The notes below the pieces were generated by a model. It ran no database searches, was not told where the DNA came from, and saw nothing but the letters and a program-made list of their open reading frames with translations. 64,000 nt of DNA from Nostoc sp. ATCC 53789 (GTDB lineage Bacteria > Cyanobacteriota > Cyanobacteriia > Cyanobacteriales > Nostocaceae): contig NZ_CP046705.1 in assembly GCF_009873495.1 (NCBI RefSeq), forward strand, positions 248,001 through 312,000, written 5' to 3'. The position numbers were made by a program, and so were the translations under genes. Shown one piece after another: positions 53,788 to 62,553 of this stretch; the first letter of the stretch is position 1, and each line of letters starts with the position of its first letter.

Positions 53788-53997
53788 TTATTGAGAAAAT
53801 TGCTCCACCTCACCAATTGCCTCTACTACTTCTCCCAAAATATTGAAAGCATCGTTTAACACCACACCATTTGATGTAGAAAAGTACTCGGACGATTGAA
53901 GCCTGCGATAATCCTTACTACTCCCCACAAGCCGCAACGTATATTGACATCCTTGTAAAATAGTCCGAATCTCTGCTGTGGTTAATTTGATTTCCAT
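53788..53997 (-). CDS. Small hypothetical protein (69 aa)
   Basis: The ATG at 53997 follows a strong AGGAGG site, which decides the start. The product (MEIKLTTAEIRTILQGCQYT...VEQFSQ) is helical. It is the last gene of a leftward phage/plasmid-type series. Family unknown. Confidence 0.6.
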   Translation of the reverse strand: MEIKLTTAEIRTILQGCQYTLRLVGSSKDYRRLQSSEYFSTSNGVVLNDAFNILGEVVEAIGEVEQFSQ

Positions 53998-54008
53998 CGT
54001 TGTTCCTC

Positions 54009-54353
54009 CTAAAATTTGTCCCGTTGAATACTGAAACTCGCTCCAATCAAAGCACTGCCCAAGAAGCCTGAAAAACAAACTAACATTGCACCCAGGTAGA
54101 TATTTTTATGTTGCTCCCAACCAGAGATGATGATGTTGGGATTAGCATTGGACTCAATAATCTCCATTCCCCAACAAGCCATTGCTCCTACTCCTGCAAA
54201 TCCGGTAAAAAGTAGGGATACAATTGCAGTTGTTTCTATGGTGCGATCAAGAAAAATCCTGGGATTGAATCTCTTTCGAGTACGGCGGCGAACTAATCTA
54301 GTTCGACTGTTTGAAGGTATCGATGATTGTTGAGTTAGCAAGGATATTCTCAT
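54009..54353 (-). CDS. Small membrane protein (114 aa)
   Basis: An Arg-rich N-terminus (RTRLVRRRTRKRFNPR) leads to two membrane helices (IVSLLFTGFAGVGAMACWGM; YLGAMLVCFSGFLGSALIGA). It overlaps the end of the upstream gene by 56 bp in another frame. Operon member; function unknown. Confidence 0.6.
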   Translation of the reverse strand: MRISLLTQQSSIPSNSRTRLVRRRTRKRFNPRIFLDRTIETTAIVSLLFTGFAGVGAMACWGMEIIESNANPNIIISGWEQHKNIYLGAMLVCFSGFLGSALIGASFSIQRDKF

Positions 54354-54645
54354 TATTTTTTATTTCCCAAACAACAACATCAACTAAAACAATATTTATT
54401 TTTAACCTATCTGCTATTAGAACATTGACTCTTTGTAAAGCATTTAAGTATTTGAAATAGCCTTGCTCACCCATTTGTCTAATAGTTTTAGCTGCCGATG
54501 CTTTCTGATACTTAGAATGGAATATATCTCTAAGTTGCAGTAGCCTTTTTAAATCACCTATCTGCTGATAATGTTGGCAATTGGCACTCTCTAAATGTTC
54601 TGATTTTAATCCCATATTTTCTGCCAAATCAACCATTTCTTCCAT
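54298..54645 (-). CDS. Hypothetical protein (115 aa)
   Basis: An AGGAGG ribosome-binding site lies just before the ATG at 54645. The product is soluble and helical (MEEMVDLAENMGLKSEHLES...IIDTFKQSN). It lies 20 bp after the ERF gene, in the same operon. Family unknown. Confidence 0.6.
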   Translation of the reverse strand: MEEMVDLAENMGLKSEHLESANCQHYQQIGDLKRLLQLRDIFHSKYQKASAAKTIRQMGEQGYFKYLNALQRVNVLIADRLKINIVLVDVVVWEIKNNENILANSTIIDTFKQSN

Positions 54646-54665
54646 AACTACCTCCTAGTTTGAAA

Positions 54666-55448
54666 TTAATTATTTGCGCTAAGTTCAGGTAATTGTGCAA
54701 GCGCTCCTTCCATCCATGCTTGAATTGCTTCCATTTCAGAAACACCTCGTAATGCAGCATCGATTACGTGTTTCTGATAAGAGTTAGCAGCATGATTCAG
54801 ATGTCCAAACTTATTACCAGCCCAAGCCAAACACATAGTCTTCACTAATTCGTCAATCTGAATAGAATCAAGCTCACTTGGACTTGTAACATTTCGGGAA
54901 TGCAGCCACTCTTTGACTAAATCAAGTGGATAATTTAAAAGTGTACGAACTTCTTTGACTCGCAAATCTTTTGGGTTGATTGATGGTGCAGTTACAGCTT
55001 GTTTTGGTTGCTGGACTCTATACTGTTGATTATCTTTGCGGGGTCTAATGTTATTCTGTGGCTGTTCAGGCTTTTGAGGAGTAGTTGCACCTTCAGCATC
55101 ATTATCTTCATCAGCAGTCACCGATAAAATTGCACAAACTGCATATCGTCGTGCATAAGTTAATGCTGCACCAAACTTCTGAGAATCACTAATTTCGGGT
55201 AGAGGATAAGTGCTGGTAATATTCTCTCCAGATTCATGGAAAATATGAGTCCGCAGTACGGTTTTACCTTCAAATATTTCGGTGGTTTGAATTATTACTA
55301 ATCCATGTTTACCAAGCGCAGGAGTGACAGCATCCAATACAGCATCTAGTGTTGCATAATTGCGCTTGTAGTGAGGATTAGTACCATCTTTTTGAATCGG
55401 ATTAAACTCTGCCTTTGCTTTGATTAAAGCTTTGATTAGTTCTTGCAT
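54666..55448 (-). CDS. ERF family single-strand annealing protein
   Basis: This 260-residue recombination protein anneals complementary single strands. The ERF domain spans residues 1-120: LIKALIKAKAEFNPIQKDGT NPHYKRNYATLDAVLDAV, GLVIIQTT, LRTHIFHESGENITSTYPLP and FGAALTYARRYAVCAILSVT ADEDND. A Gln/Pro-rich linker and a helical C-terminal part follow. A GAGAGG site precedes the ATG. ERF proteins come from phages and plasmids; here it is the recognisable core of a run of small leftward genes, pointing to a phage- or plasmid-derived recombination module. Confidence 0.9.
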   Translation of the reverse strand: MQELIKALIKAKAEFNPIQKDGTNPHYKRNYATLDAVLDAVTPALGKHGLVIIQTTEIFEGKTVLRTHIFHESGENITSTYPLPEISDSQKFGAALTYARRYAVCAILSVTADEDNDAEGATTPQKPEQPQNNIRPRKDNQQYRVQQPKQAVTAPSINPKDLRVKEVRTLLNYPLDLVKEWLHSRNVTSPSELDSIQIDELVKTMCLAWAGNKFGHLNHAANSYQKHVIDAALRGVSEMEAIQAWMEGALAQLPELSANN

Positions 55449-55465
55449 TGTCTAGTCCTCTCACT

Positions 55466-55726
55466 CTACCAATAGTTTTCATTGATATCGCCAGACACTT
55501 TTTTGCTAGATTTAGCCTTAGCTATCTGAAACTCTGAGGCTTTTAGCACAGGCATTGCCGCTTGTTTTACTGAAGTTTTTGCTTGCAGATAGAGAAATTG
55601 TGTCACTCCATCTGCGTCTTCCCCATCCTCAACTTGCGCCCATAAAGAACAACCCAGTTCTAGAGATTCATAGTCGCCGAGATTAAATTTTCTAGAGTAA
55701 CTAACAGAGACAGTTGTAAATTTCAT
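55466..55726 (-). CDS. Small hypothetical protein upstream of ERF (86 aa)
   Basis: The product begins KFTTVSVSYSRKFNLGDYES LELGCSLWAQVEDGEDADG, a pattern seen in small phage proteins next to recombination genes. The ATG at 55726 is preferred over a TTG at 55738. It lies 17 bp upstream of the ERF gene. Function unknown. Confidence 0.65.
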   Translation of the reverse strand: MKFTTVSVSYSRKFNLGDYESLELGCSLWAQVEDGEDADGVTQFLYLQAKTSVKQAAMPVLKASEFQIAKAKSSKKVSGDINENYW

Positions 55727-55734
55727 TTTGGTTA

Positions 55735-55953
55735 TCAATTTTCTTCGCTAGTATCAATCATCTCAATGCTAAGTCTTGTACATAAATCGCTAGCTTTTAC
55801 ACCAATAACTCCTGGTTGAATTTCAGTAGATAATTCCTCAATTATTGAATGAAAGCCAGGGTCTTCATCATTGATTTCAACCTCAATTAGACCTGCTTTA
55901 TTCGATACAATACTTGCCCAACTTGGCTTCATGTTGAGGAATACTGGTTGCAT
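55735..55953 (-). CDS. Small hypothetical protein (72 aa)
   Basis: An acidic protein (MQPVFLNMKPSWASIVSNKA GLIEVEINDEDPGFHS...SEEN). It ends 8 bp before the next gene's ATG. Operon member, family unknown. Confidence 0.6.
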   Translation of the reverse strand: MQPVFLNMKPSWASIVSNKAGLIEVEINDEDPGFHSIIEELSTEIQPGVIGVKASDLCTRLSIEMIDTSEEN

Positions 55954-55959
55954 AGAGTT

Positions 55960-56187
55960 TCATGATTCTGCCTCCTGATTAAACTTGATTTCAATGACTT
56001 CTTCTACACAACCCATTGCCTCACCCAAATAATGCAATGTATCGCCCACATGAGTTGCTACTTCTGGGTCAATCTTCTTATCAGCAATCAACTTGAGCCA
56101 ATTTTCGTTTTGAGCGATCGCCTGAATCTTTATGTAGCACGAGTTAAATTCTTGTAGGATTTCTATCGGTTCCATTGGTTTATTCAA
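55960..56187 (-). CDS. Small hypothetical protein (75 aa)
   Basis: An acidic helical protein (MNKPMEPIEILQEFNSCYIK...EIKFNQEAES). The ATG at 56187 has an AGGA about 12 bases upstream; the ATG at 56175 is an alternative. Its end lies 6 bp from the next gene. Family unknown. Confidence 0.6.
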   Translation of the reverse strand: MNKPMEPIEILQEFNSCYIKIQAIAQNENWLKLIADKKIDPEVATHVGDTLHYLGEAMGCVEEVIEIKFNQEAES

Positions 56188-56268
56188 TGAGTTGTGGTGT
56201 TCCTATTTGGATAAAATTTAAGTTTGCTCCTTGCCACACAGGTGGGTCTGTCCTGCCCACCCGTTTTC

Positions 56269-56688
56269 TTATGCTGCAACCAAATCTTTAGTTTTTGGAA
56301 CGTATCTTTTTAGTCGCTCCCACTCGTCATTCGTCAGCGAATCAAATTGTTTATCTAGCAATTCCTCTTCTGTGAGTGGTTGTTCTGTAGCCGTTGTTGA
56401 TACCCTTGCCACCTTCATAAATTGGTCTAGTCCAACTACTGCATCAACCGGCTCGGCGTATCGAAGAGAATCCACTCCGTTAGACCAGTGCGTAATGTAC
56501 TGGAATATCACCCCAATCATGGAATCACCCTTATACACTCGATAAGTTCTGGGGCAAGCTCCATTTACGTATACGAGTTTGTAGGGAGGAATTTCTTGTA
56601 TCTCTGCATTGGGGTCGGTTGGAGGAAGGAGTATTTTCTCTGGGGATTCATCCAACTGGGCTGCCTGAAGAGAAAATGGGCTAATCAT
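56269..56688 (-). CDS. Hypothetical protein (139 aa)
   Basis: A soluble protein with an N-terminal motif EKILLPPTDPNAEIQEIPPY, followed by KLVYVNGACPRTYRVYKGDS and a C-terminal helix (SLTNDEWERLKRYV). The first motif recurs in the gene just upstream, which suggests a duplication. Family unknown. Confidence 0.6.
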   Translation of the reverse strand: MISPFSLQAAQLDESPEKILLPPTDPNAEIQEIPPYKLVYVNGACPRTYRVYKGDSMIGVIFQYITHWSNGVDSLRYAEPVDAVVGLDQFMKVARVSTTATEQPLTEEELLDKQFDSLTNDEWERLKRYVPKTKDLVAA

Positions 56689-56691
56689 ATT

Positions 56692-56952
56692 TCATGTGCC
56701 ATGATGATTTCGATTGTCTAAATTTCGGTTGAACGGCGATTGCATTTCTCTTGGTATGCGATCGCCTTTCTCACTTGCAGTACTAGGGATTTCCATGACC
56801 TCTGCATTCGCATCTGTCGGAGGTAGGAGAATTCTCTCTTGATAGTCACCTACTTGAAGCAAGAGGTTACTTGCTGTACTTTGTGTGATGATTATTATTT
56901 CTAAAGCAGCGATTGAGCTTTGGAGGCGATTGCATTTGTCTTGGGGAAGCAA
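56692..56952 (-). CDS. Small protein sharing the ILLPPTD motif
   Basis: The 86-codon frame contains YQERILLPPTDANAEVMEIP, close to the N-terminus of the downstream neighbour. After the motif it is unlike the neighbour (STASEKGDRIPREMQSPFNR). It could be a truncated duplicate or a short independent gene. Confidence 0.45.
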   Translation of the reverse strand: MLPQDKCNRLQSSIAALEIIIITQSTASNLLLQVGDYQERILLPPTDANAEVMEIPSTASEKGDRIPREMQSPFNRNLDNRNHHGT

Positions 56953-56975
56953 TCGCCCTTTCTCACTTCAGCAAC

Positions 56976-57542
56976 TTACGCCGCTACTGCCACTCGGACT
57001 CCCAGCAGCCCAATCACAAGTTCTGCACTAGCAGCCACACGATTGAGTCCGTACTGTCTTGGTCTTGCGTACCAACATTCTTGATTGCACCCGACGAAGC
57101 CGACAAAACGCCCGTCTTGGTAGAGTTTGGTGCTGAAACTTAACCAATTAACTTCGCCGTGATACAGACCAAAAACAGTGCAGGCTTTTTCTAGTTCATC
57201 GCTCAATCGTTCGTTCCGTTCTAGTGGTGTTTCTGGTAGAGTCGCTTTCACCTCTGCAACTCTTGTAGCGAACCAGTCCCTATCAAATGGCAGCCGTCCC
57301 CCTTCCACCAAATGCACCCATACTGTGATTCCGCCTTCGATCCAGATAGTACGAACTGATTCGGGTTGGACTTCGATAATCTCGCCAATGATGCGGCGGT
57401 CACGAGCAGTCAGGGGGTCTTGGGTTGGGGCTACAGCTTCGGCTTGGGATTCGATATAGTTGTTCAGTTCTCCTTGGGCGAGGGCTTGCTCATCAACAGA
57501 AGAACTAGGAATTGCTTGCTGTGTATGTGTTGTATAAGGCAT
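56976..57542 (-). CDS. Hypothetical protein (188 aa)
   Basis: A GGAGATC site precedes the ATG at 57542 (MPYTTHTQQAIPSSSVDEQA). The middle has a beta-rich part (IIGEIIEVQPESVRTIWIEG GITVWVHL). The remainder includes EKACTVFGLYHGEVNWLSFS TKLY. It is the first clear gene of the leftward operon. No family recognised. Confidence 0.6.
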   Translation of the reverse strand: MPYTTHTQQAIPSSSVDEQALAQGELNNYIESQAEAVAPTQDPLTARDRRIIGEIIEVQPESVRTIWIEGGITVWVHLVEGGRLPFDRDWFATRVAEVKATLPETPLERNERLSDELEKACTVFGLYHGEVNWLSFSTKLYQDGRFVGFVGCNQECWYARPRQYGLNRVAASAELVIGLLGVRVAVAA

Positions 57543-57892
57543 AATATTGATCTCCATTCAGTTGGATAAAAGGCGATCGCTCGGTTTACCAGACAGTAGC
57601 GGTCGCTTTTGTTATGTGTGCAAACAACGTTGTAGTTTGGCACAACGCTCTCAAAAAGATTTGGCGTAGCCATATATTCGTGACTCAAAGCCAGTGGCAC
57701 TTGAGTATTACCAAAACAGGAGATACAGCGTATCAGGCGACGTTTAGCTTCAAAGGCTTTAACTGCCGTCCGTCGTCCTGCTGGTAATTTCTTATTCAGT
57801 GCAAATCCATTTCCGGCTGTGTACCCCTCGCCTTCTCTGGTTGTGCCAGTGCCTCGACTACTCATCAAACCGTCACTCTGGATTGCTGTCAA
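57464..57892 (-). CDS. Doubtful ORF overlapping its neighbour
   Basis: The N-terminal 80 codons (MTAIQSDGLMSSRGTGTTRE GEGYTAGNGF...CISCFGNTQVPLALSHEYM) look coding. The last part overlaps the next gene's start in another frame. It may be a real short protein whose frame has lost its stop. Confidence 0.3.
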   Translation of the reverse strand: MTAIQSDGLMSSRGTGTTREGEGYTAGNGFALNKKLPAGRRTAVKAFEAKRRLIRCISCFGNTQVPLALSHEYMATPNLFESVVPNYNVVCTHNKSDRYCLVNRAIAFYPTEWRSILCLIQHIHSKQFLVLLLMSKPSPKEN

Positions 57893-57967
57893 AGTTCAGA
57901 TAGTGCAAACCTTTTATTGCGTCCGGGTGCAGGCAGTTTGCTTTCCCTTGCCCCTTATGATCAATAA

Positions 57968-58092
57968 TATAAAGCCTAAAGCTGGATTTGTCAAGGCTAA
58001 ACTTGTATTTATAAGGCTTATTTCTTGATTTATATAGTACTAAGCTTGATTATTTGTGGTAAGGTAAGGATAGAAGTAAGCTTAAGGTGTAG
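57968..58092. promoter_or_regulatory. Possible operators of the XRE regulator
   Basis: Several AAGCTT/AAGGCTTA-type half-sites occur before the regulator gene: AAGCCTAAAGCT (57971), CAAGGCTAAACTTG (57991), ATAAGGCTTAT (58011), TAAGCTTGATT (58043) and GTAAGCTTAAGG (58077). They are candidates for autoregulation; the consensus is weak. Confidence 0.35.
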
Positions 58093-58096
58093 AATT

Positions 58097-58465
58097 ATGA
58101 ATCAAGCCTTGATTAAGTGGAAGTTAAAAGAAGTAATGGCAAGGCATAACATTAAAGCCCGTGACCTTGCCGCAGAAATGGGGGTTAGCGCTAACTCCGT
58201 ATCGAACTTACGAAACGCTAGAACTATGCCACGGTTGGATGGTGAGATTTTAAACAATCTTTGTGAATGCTTAAATAGACTGGCACAAGACTTGGAAGGA
58301 GAGATTACCCCTTCTGACTTAATTAGCTACGCCAGAGGGCCAAACCCAGTTGTTGATGAGAATTATGAAATCAAAGGAGCCAAAGCACCAACCCAGCAAA
58401 AAAAATCTCGTATAACGAGTTCTAAAACTGAAATAGAAAATACTTCGTTATCAACTGCTGCCTAG
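58097..58465 (+). CDS. XRE/Cro-C1 family regulator
   Basis: A 122-residue DNA-binding protein with an N-terminal helix-turn-helix (HNIKARDLAAEMGVSANSVS NLRNARTMPRLDGEILNNL, about residues 13-52) and a Ser/Thr/Lys-rich tail. The ATG at 58097 with an upstream AAGGTG is preferred over earlier starts. It is divergent from the leftward ERF operon and could control it, as phage-type repressors do. Confidence 0.82.
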   Translation: MNQALIKWKLKEVMARHNIKARDLAAEMGVSANSVSNLRNARTMPRLDGEILNNLCECLNRLAQDLEGEITPSDLISYARGPNPVVDENYEIKGAKAPTQQKKSRITSSKTEIENTSLSTAA

Positions 58466-58645
58466 TAAAAGCGACCGCTGCCGACCAAAGCTATGCGATC
58501 GCCTGCTCAATCCGTTAACGACAAAGTGAGCTAACTATAATGCTGACACATTTTTGGAAAAATCCCCCAAATCAGCTGCTCTTGTTCACTTTGGTTAAAC
58601 TGCAACACCTCAATTTTTAAGCATTTACCATAGTGGGCAATAAAT

Positions 58646-60235
58646 ATGCTGACACTAGACAGAGAACAAACAACAGCACTTGATTACAGTGTTGTCAACA
58701 CCAGCATTCAGGAAACCTTCACCGCCATCGATAGGTTCGAGTGGCAGGCGGTAGAAGAACTGCGACTGATGCGAGACAAAGGCTATTACCAAGATGGTGG
58801 ACACAAGAGCTTTGAAGCTTATTGCGAAAGTGAGTTGACCAAACACGGGGGATATCGCCGAGTCAAGGATCTATTTGCGGCCAAGCAAGTAGTTGATACC
58901 TTACCAGAAGAACTGAGGCCGCATATTACCAAACCCTCTCAAACTCGCTCCTTGCTCCGACTGGTCAAAACTCCCGATAAGTTAGAGCAAGCTGTTGCGA
59001 TCGCAGTCCAAGAAAAACCCTTCCCCACTGCCGCAGACTTCGCCAAAGCAGTGCAGCAAGTTGCGCCAAGAACTAAACGAATCACAAAAAACGAAAAAAG
59101 TCAAACGCAATTGTGTAAATCGGTCAGGGTATCATCACAATCACATACCCGTTATGGCGAAGAGGGAGTGATTAAAGCCGACGCACCCAATAACTATCAG
59201 CAGATTGTCACCTTCAGCGATGGCGAGAGGCTGCTGGTAAACAATGCTGATTTGGCTGATTTAAATGACGCAATTGTGTCCGAATCGAGTCAGCGTAGAT
59301 ACCCCAAAGAGTATTCTGAAGCGATCGCCCAAATCAAAGAACAGCATCAACAGGAGTTAGAGAGCCTAGAGCAGGAATTGAGAATTGGGCTACAAGCAGA
59401 AGTTAATGCTAGAGCCGAAACCCAGGTGCAAGAGCAAATCCAATCTCTGCAAAGCCTGTACAAGCAGCAGAAAGAGCAAAACATCCGGTTGCAGGAACGG
59501 CTGGATGAGATGGAGGGGTTAAGAAAACTGGAGATTGAGAATCAGCGACTTCAGCAACGCATTCAGGAATTGGAACGCGCTGTAGAAGAACGTCCTTTGC
59601 AACAGTGGGGAAATACCATGACGCAACAGGCGACCAAAGCGTTGAACAAGCAGGTGAAGCAAGCCCTGGAAGAAACTATTGATCTGCGATCGCTGGCCCA
59701 AGAACCCCCCAAGGAAAATGCTCAGGAATGTCTGCGACTCATGGGCATGGCTTTGAAGAATCTTGCCAGTGCAATGAATAACACCCAGGCGCTTGAAGCT
59801 GCGGCAATCATTCTGGGAAGTGAGCCGACACAATCCGCGATCGCATATCGAGCCGAACAATTGGAAATGTTACCACAGGCGGTTAGTGATATTCGACGGG
59901 TGCTTTCACTGCCTGGGTGTACTTGGCAGGAGTTTTTGAATGTTGCCCAAGAGTATGAGGTAATCAAACAAGACTATTGGGCGGAATTGACCAGTGAGGA
60001 AACAGAGTTAATTACTGTACTCCAGAAAGCATCCTCTCAACCGGACACAATCGGACTCGGTTCTATAGTTGCCCATGCTGACCCCTACCGCACTTTGTAT
60101 GTTGAGAGGGGTGAGGTGGTGCAAGATTTAGGCGAAGAGTTGGTGGTGGCTTGGGATTGTTGGAAGGAGCAATCAAAAAAGACTGACAGGTATTTCCGAG
60201 ATGAATTGCGATTCTGGCAGGGCGAAAACCAGTAG
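58646..60235 (+). CDS. Plasmid-type coiled-coil protein (529 aa)
   Basis: A soluble protein with a helical N-terminal domain (residues 15-140: FTAIDRFEWQAVEELRLMRD KGYYQDGGHKSFEAYCESEL...LVKTPDKLEQAVAIA), recalling the DNA-binding part of ParB-like or plasmid replication accessory proteins. A short beta module follows (YQQIVTFSDGERLLVNNADL), then a long coiled coil (about 225-320). The C-terminus has a further helical domain. It precedes another large plasmid-type gene in the same direction by 90 bp. Function unknown; plasmid maintenance is a reasonable guess. Confidence 0.7.
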   Translation: MLTLDREQTTALDYSVVNTSIQETFTAIDRFEWQAVEELRLMRDKGYYQDGGHKSFEAYCESELTKHGGYRRVKDLFAAKQVVDTLPEELRPHITKPSQTRSLLRLVKTPDKLEQAVAIAVQEKPFPTAADFAKAVQQVAPRTKRITKNEKSQTQLCKSVRVSSQSHTRYGEEGVIKADAPNNYQQIVTFSDGERLLVNNADLADLNDAIVSESSQRRYPKEYSEAIAQIKEQHQQELESLEQELRIGLQAEVNARAETQVQEQIQSLQSLYKQQKEQNIRLQERLDEMEGLRKLEIENQRLQQRIQELERAVEERPLQQWGNTMTQQATKALNKQVKQALEETIDLRSLAQEPPKENAQECLRLMGMALKNLASAMNNTQALEAAAIILGSEPTQSAIAYRAEQLEMLPQAVSDIRRVLSLPGCTWQEFLNVAQEYEVIKQDYWAELTSEETELITVLQKASSQPDTIGLGSIVAHADPYRTLYVERGEVVQDLGEELVVAWDCWKEQSKKTDRYFRDELRFWQGENQ

Positions 60236-60325
60236 ATAAAAAATCGCTAAGAGAATAGCCAAAAAACTTAAACGCGGCATTGCAACCATGCCGTTCATAT
60301 TGTCATGCAAATTTAGGGAGGAAAT

Positions 60326-61594
60326 ATGACTACAGCATTAAAAGCAATCAATGGTGGTAGCAAACAGCGAAGCGATCGTAAACTTGCTGATGCAGATAAA
60401 TCGATTAGACCACATTGCAAAGTATCAATTGAGGATATTAACTGGGTTCGTCAACAACCTCCATCTGTGCAGCAGCTTTGGTTAGATAGCGTGGCGGCTG
60501 AACAATTCGGGGGTTCTGCTCATAAACTCGATACTAGCCTCACCTACAAATCTTTGCAAAAAGCAGGGGCGGCGCTGACTGCCCAAGGATTGTTTCAGTT
60601 TGAGGAAGTGTTTGGCCGTTTACCCTCTGGTAGACCTGGGTTGATTAGCTACCGTGTCCGCAACTTGCACGGTTATTACAATCGCTTTTACTGGGAATCG
60701 TTCACGTCTGAAGAAACCAATTCTTGTGACGAGAAAGCCGTCCACGCCGAAGAGAAAGTAAACCAGCCCGAAGCGAATCAAAACCACTCCAAAGTGGAAC
60801 AAATCCACGCTGATTTGGAATCATTCCAAAAGAATGGTCAAAAAAGTGAGGATTTGCAAGGGTTCCAAAAATCTAACAACGTTTCTAACAACCCGTTAAC
60901 TACCTACCAACAACCAACTAAGGTTGTTGGTATGGTAGTTGGTTCTGACGCGCCAACTGAAAATCCGCGTGTTGAAGAAACGGCTCATGCGCCCTTGAGG
61001 GGCGCTTCGCCTTCACATATCGAAAGCGCGTTAGAACTTGAAGAATTGCCTGTGGCAATGGACTGCACGACGCTGGCGCTTGTGGAAGCTGTACAGGGGG
61101 AATCTGCTTCGTTGTTGGCTGAAAACCAGAATTGTGGTGTTGAGGTGGCAGTCTCTCATGAAGGTGCTTGTTCCGCTGCGCCCGTTGCCCAAAATGAAAA
61201 ATCTTTAAATTCTGCGATGCCTGCGGCGGGCGTAGCCATCGCTAATCAAACTCATGGGCAGGTAGAACAGGGTAATTCCACTTCGTTGTTAGTTGAAAAT
61301 TCGGTTTCGGGTGGAGAAACGAAAGCGGTGAATGAGGATAAAAGTTCCACCGCGCCTGTCCCCAGTGCTGAAAAATGGTCACATGAGGCGATTGTAGCGA
61401 GGTCTAATGTACGGCCGGAGCGTATGCAGAAACTTAAACTTGCGGCGAATTCGGGGGAGAATCCGGGGTTTGACTTTTTGCAGGAGTGTTGGGATGATCC
61501 GGCTTTGCAGCACGGGAGCAAGAAATTGCTGATGAAGTTTCCACAGTGGGGAATTGCGATTGTTGATGGGGTGTTGGTGGATTGGGAGGAGTAG
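60326..61594 (+). CDS. Plasmid-type protein with long variable linker
   Basis: An N-terminal domain (residues 30-125: VSIEDINWVRQQPPSVQQLW LDSVAAEQFG...YRVRNLHGYYNRFYW) looks like a winged-helix-type module. A C-terminal domain (residues 350-422: NVRPERMQKLKLAANS...LLMKFPQWGIAIVDGVLVDW EE) is compact. Between them lies a 200-residue low-complexity linker that contains at least one GC-rich hairpin (60989-61005), as small dispersed repeats do when they insert in frame. A GGGAGG-type site precedes the ATG. Probably co-transcribed with the preceding gene. Confidence 0.7.
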   Translation: MTTALKAINGGSKQRSDRKLADADKSIRPHCKVSIEDINWVRQQPPSVQQLWLDSVAAEQFGGSAHKLDTSLTYKSLQKAGAALTAQGLFQFEEVFGRLPSGRPGLISYRVRNLHGYYNRFYWESFTSEETNSCDEKAVHAEEKVNQPEANQNHSKVEQIHADLESFQKNGQKSEDLQGFQKSNNVSNNPLTTYQQPTKVVGMVVGSDAPTENPRVEETAHAPLRGASPSHIESALELEELPVAMDCTTLALVEAVQGESASLLAENQNCGVEVAVSHEGACSAAPVAQNEKSLNSAMPAAGVAIANQTHGQVEQGNSTSLLVENSVSGGETKAVNEDKSSTAPVPSAEKWSHEAIVARSNVRPERMQKLKLAANSGENPGFDFLQECWDDPALQHGSKKLLMKFPQWGIAIVDGVLVDWEE

Positions 61595-62013
61595 CGTGAT
61601 TGTACAGAGTGACAGCACAAATTGGCGATCGACTATCTCAAAAAAGCACTCTGAACTTGGAAAAGGGTTAAATCAAGTCCCGTTTAGCAATAAGTGTGAT
61701 GTCTGCGCTTCTTGAAGCCGAAGCACTTTGAAGGCCCGTTGCTTTAGGTCTCAAATCTTTGTATGTTCAGCCTTTGCAGAAATGTCGAAGAAAGTCCATT
61801 TCCCGACATCCACGCCCCAACAGGCGACACCCGGATTTCTCACCACACCTCTCAAAGCCTGCGCTTGTGCAGGGGAGCAGAGGAGCAGAGGAGAGTTCAA
61901 ATACCAAGTTCTTTCCCCTCTGCCCCTCTGCATCTCTGACCTCAAGCTTGTGAGAAATGCGGGGACAGCATCGACAATGCCGCCCTTATCCTTATTGGAT
62001 TAATGAACTGCAA
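61595..62013. repeat. Intergenic with GGAGCAGAGG hairpin repeat
   Basis: GCAGGGGAGCAGAGGAGCAG (about 61869-61888) is answered by CCCCTCTGCCCCTCTGC (about 61916-61932), the same repeat type as at 4.8 kb. No convincing gene is seen in the rest. Confidence 0.5.
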
Positions 62014-62553
62014 CTATCTAGCGGTGACAAGCTGACCTGTAAAGAAGAATGACCCTCCATTTTGTCCATTATTTTGTAGTGGATTCCCTTGTAGATTATT
62101 AAACAGACGAAGCTCAATTGTCCCTTCTACTGTTTGAGTTATCGGATTAAAAGTAGCTCTATAATCATTTCTTGCAATACCGCTACCACCCTTGTTTGAG
62201 AGACTAAAGTTGAGTGCCCGGCCTGTAATCGCCTTCTTTCCATCACACGCCCAAGTACCCTGAGAAGTAGTAAAAGGATCAAACTGACCTGAAATACCAC
62301 CTTGGTTTGAGTCACTAGTAATCAAGTTGCCTTCTTCAGTAAGAGTGATCAGCGCGCGTGAAGCAAACTTTCCATTAACATCTTTAATTGTCGTCAGGTA
62401 TGTACCAGCGACAAATTTGCTGCAAACTGCCTGTTTAGAATTGGTATCACTTACAGAGTCAGCCTTTACTTTTTGAATGTTCCAGATATCCAAAATGCTG
62501 ACTGTGGAAAGTAGACCAATTGTTAATCCAAGCAAAGTTTTACGAATTTTCAT
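62014..62553 (-). CDS. Secreted hypothetical protein (179 aa)
   Basis: The protein starts MKIRKTLLGLTIGLLSTVSI, a signal peptide, cut near VKADS. The mature part is beta-rich: GTYLTTIKDVNGKFASRALI, GNLITSDSNQGGISGQF, SQGTWACDGKKAITGRALNF and NDYRATFNP. This repeats a pattern known in secreted cyanobacterial and other bacterial proteins of unknown function, with two Cys (AVCSKF, TWACDG) that may pair. Monocistronic. Confidence 0.75.
   Translation of the reverse strand: MKIRKTLLGLTIGLLSTVSILDIWNIQKVKADSVSDTNSKQAVCSKFVAGTYLTTIKDVNGKFASRALITLTEEGNLITSDSNQGGISGQFDPFTTSQGTWACDGKKAITGRALNFSLSNKGGSGIARNDYRATFNPITQTVEGTIELRLFNNLQGNPLQNNGQNGGSFFFTGQLVTAR

Noticed and set aside
61751..61953. Overlapping frames on both strands in the 61.7-62.0 kb region
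   Set aside because: They run through the GGAGCAGAGG hairpin repeat and have no gene-like features.
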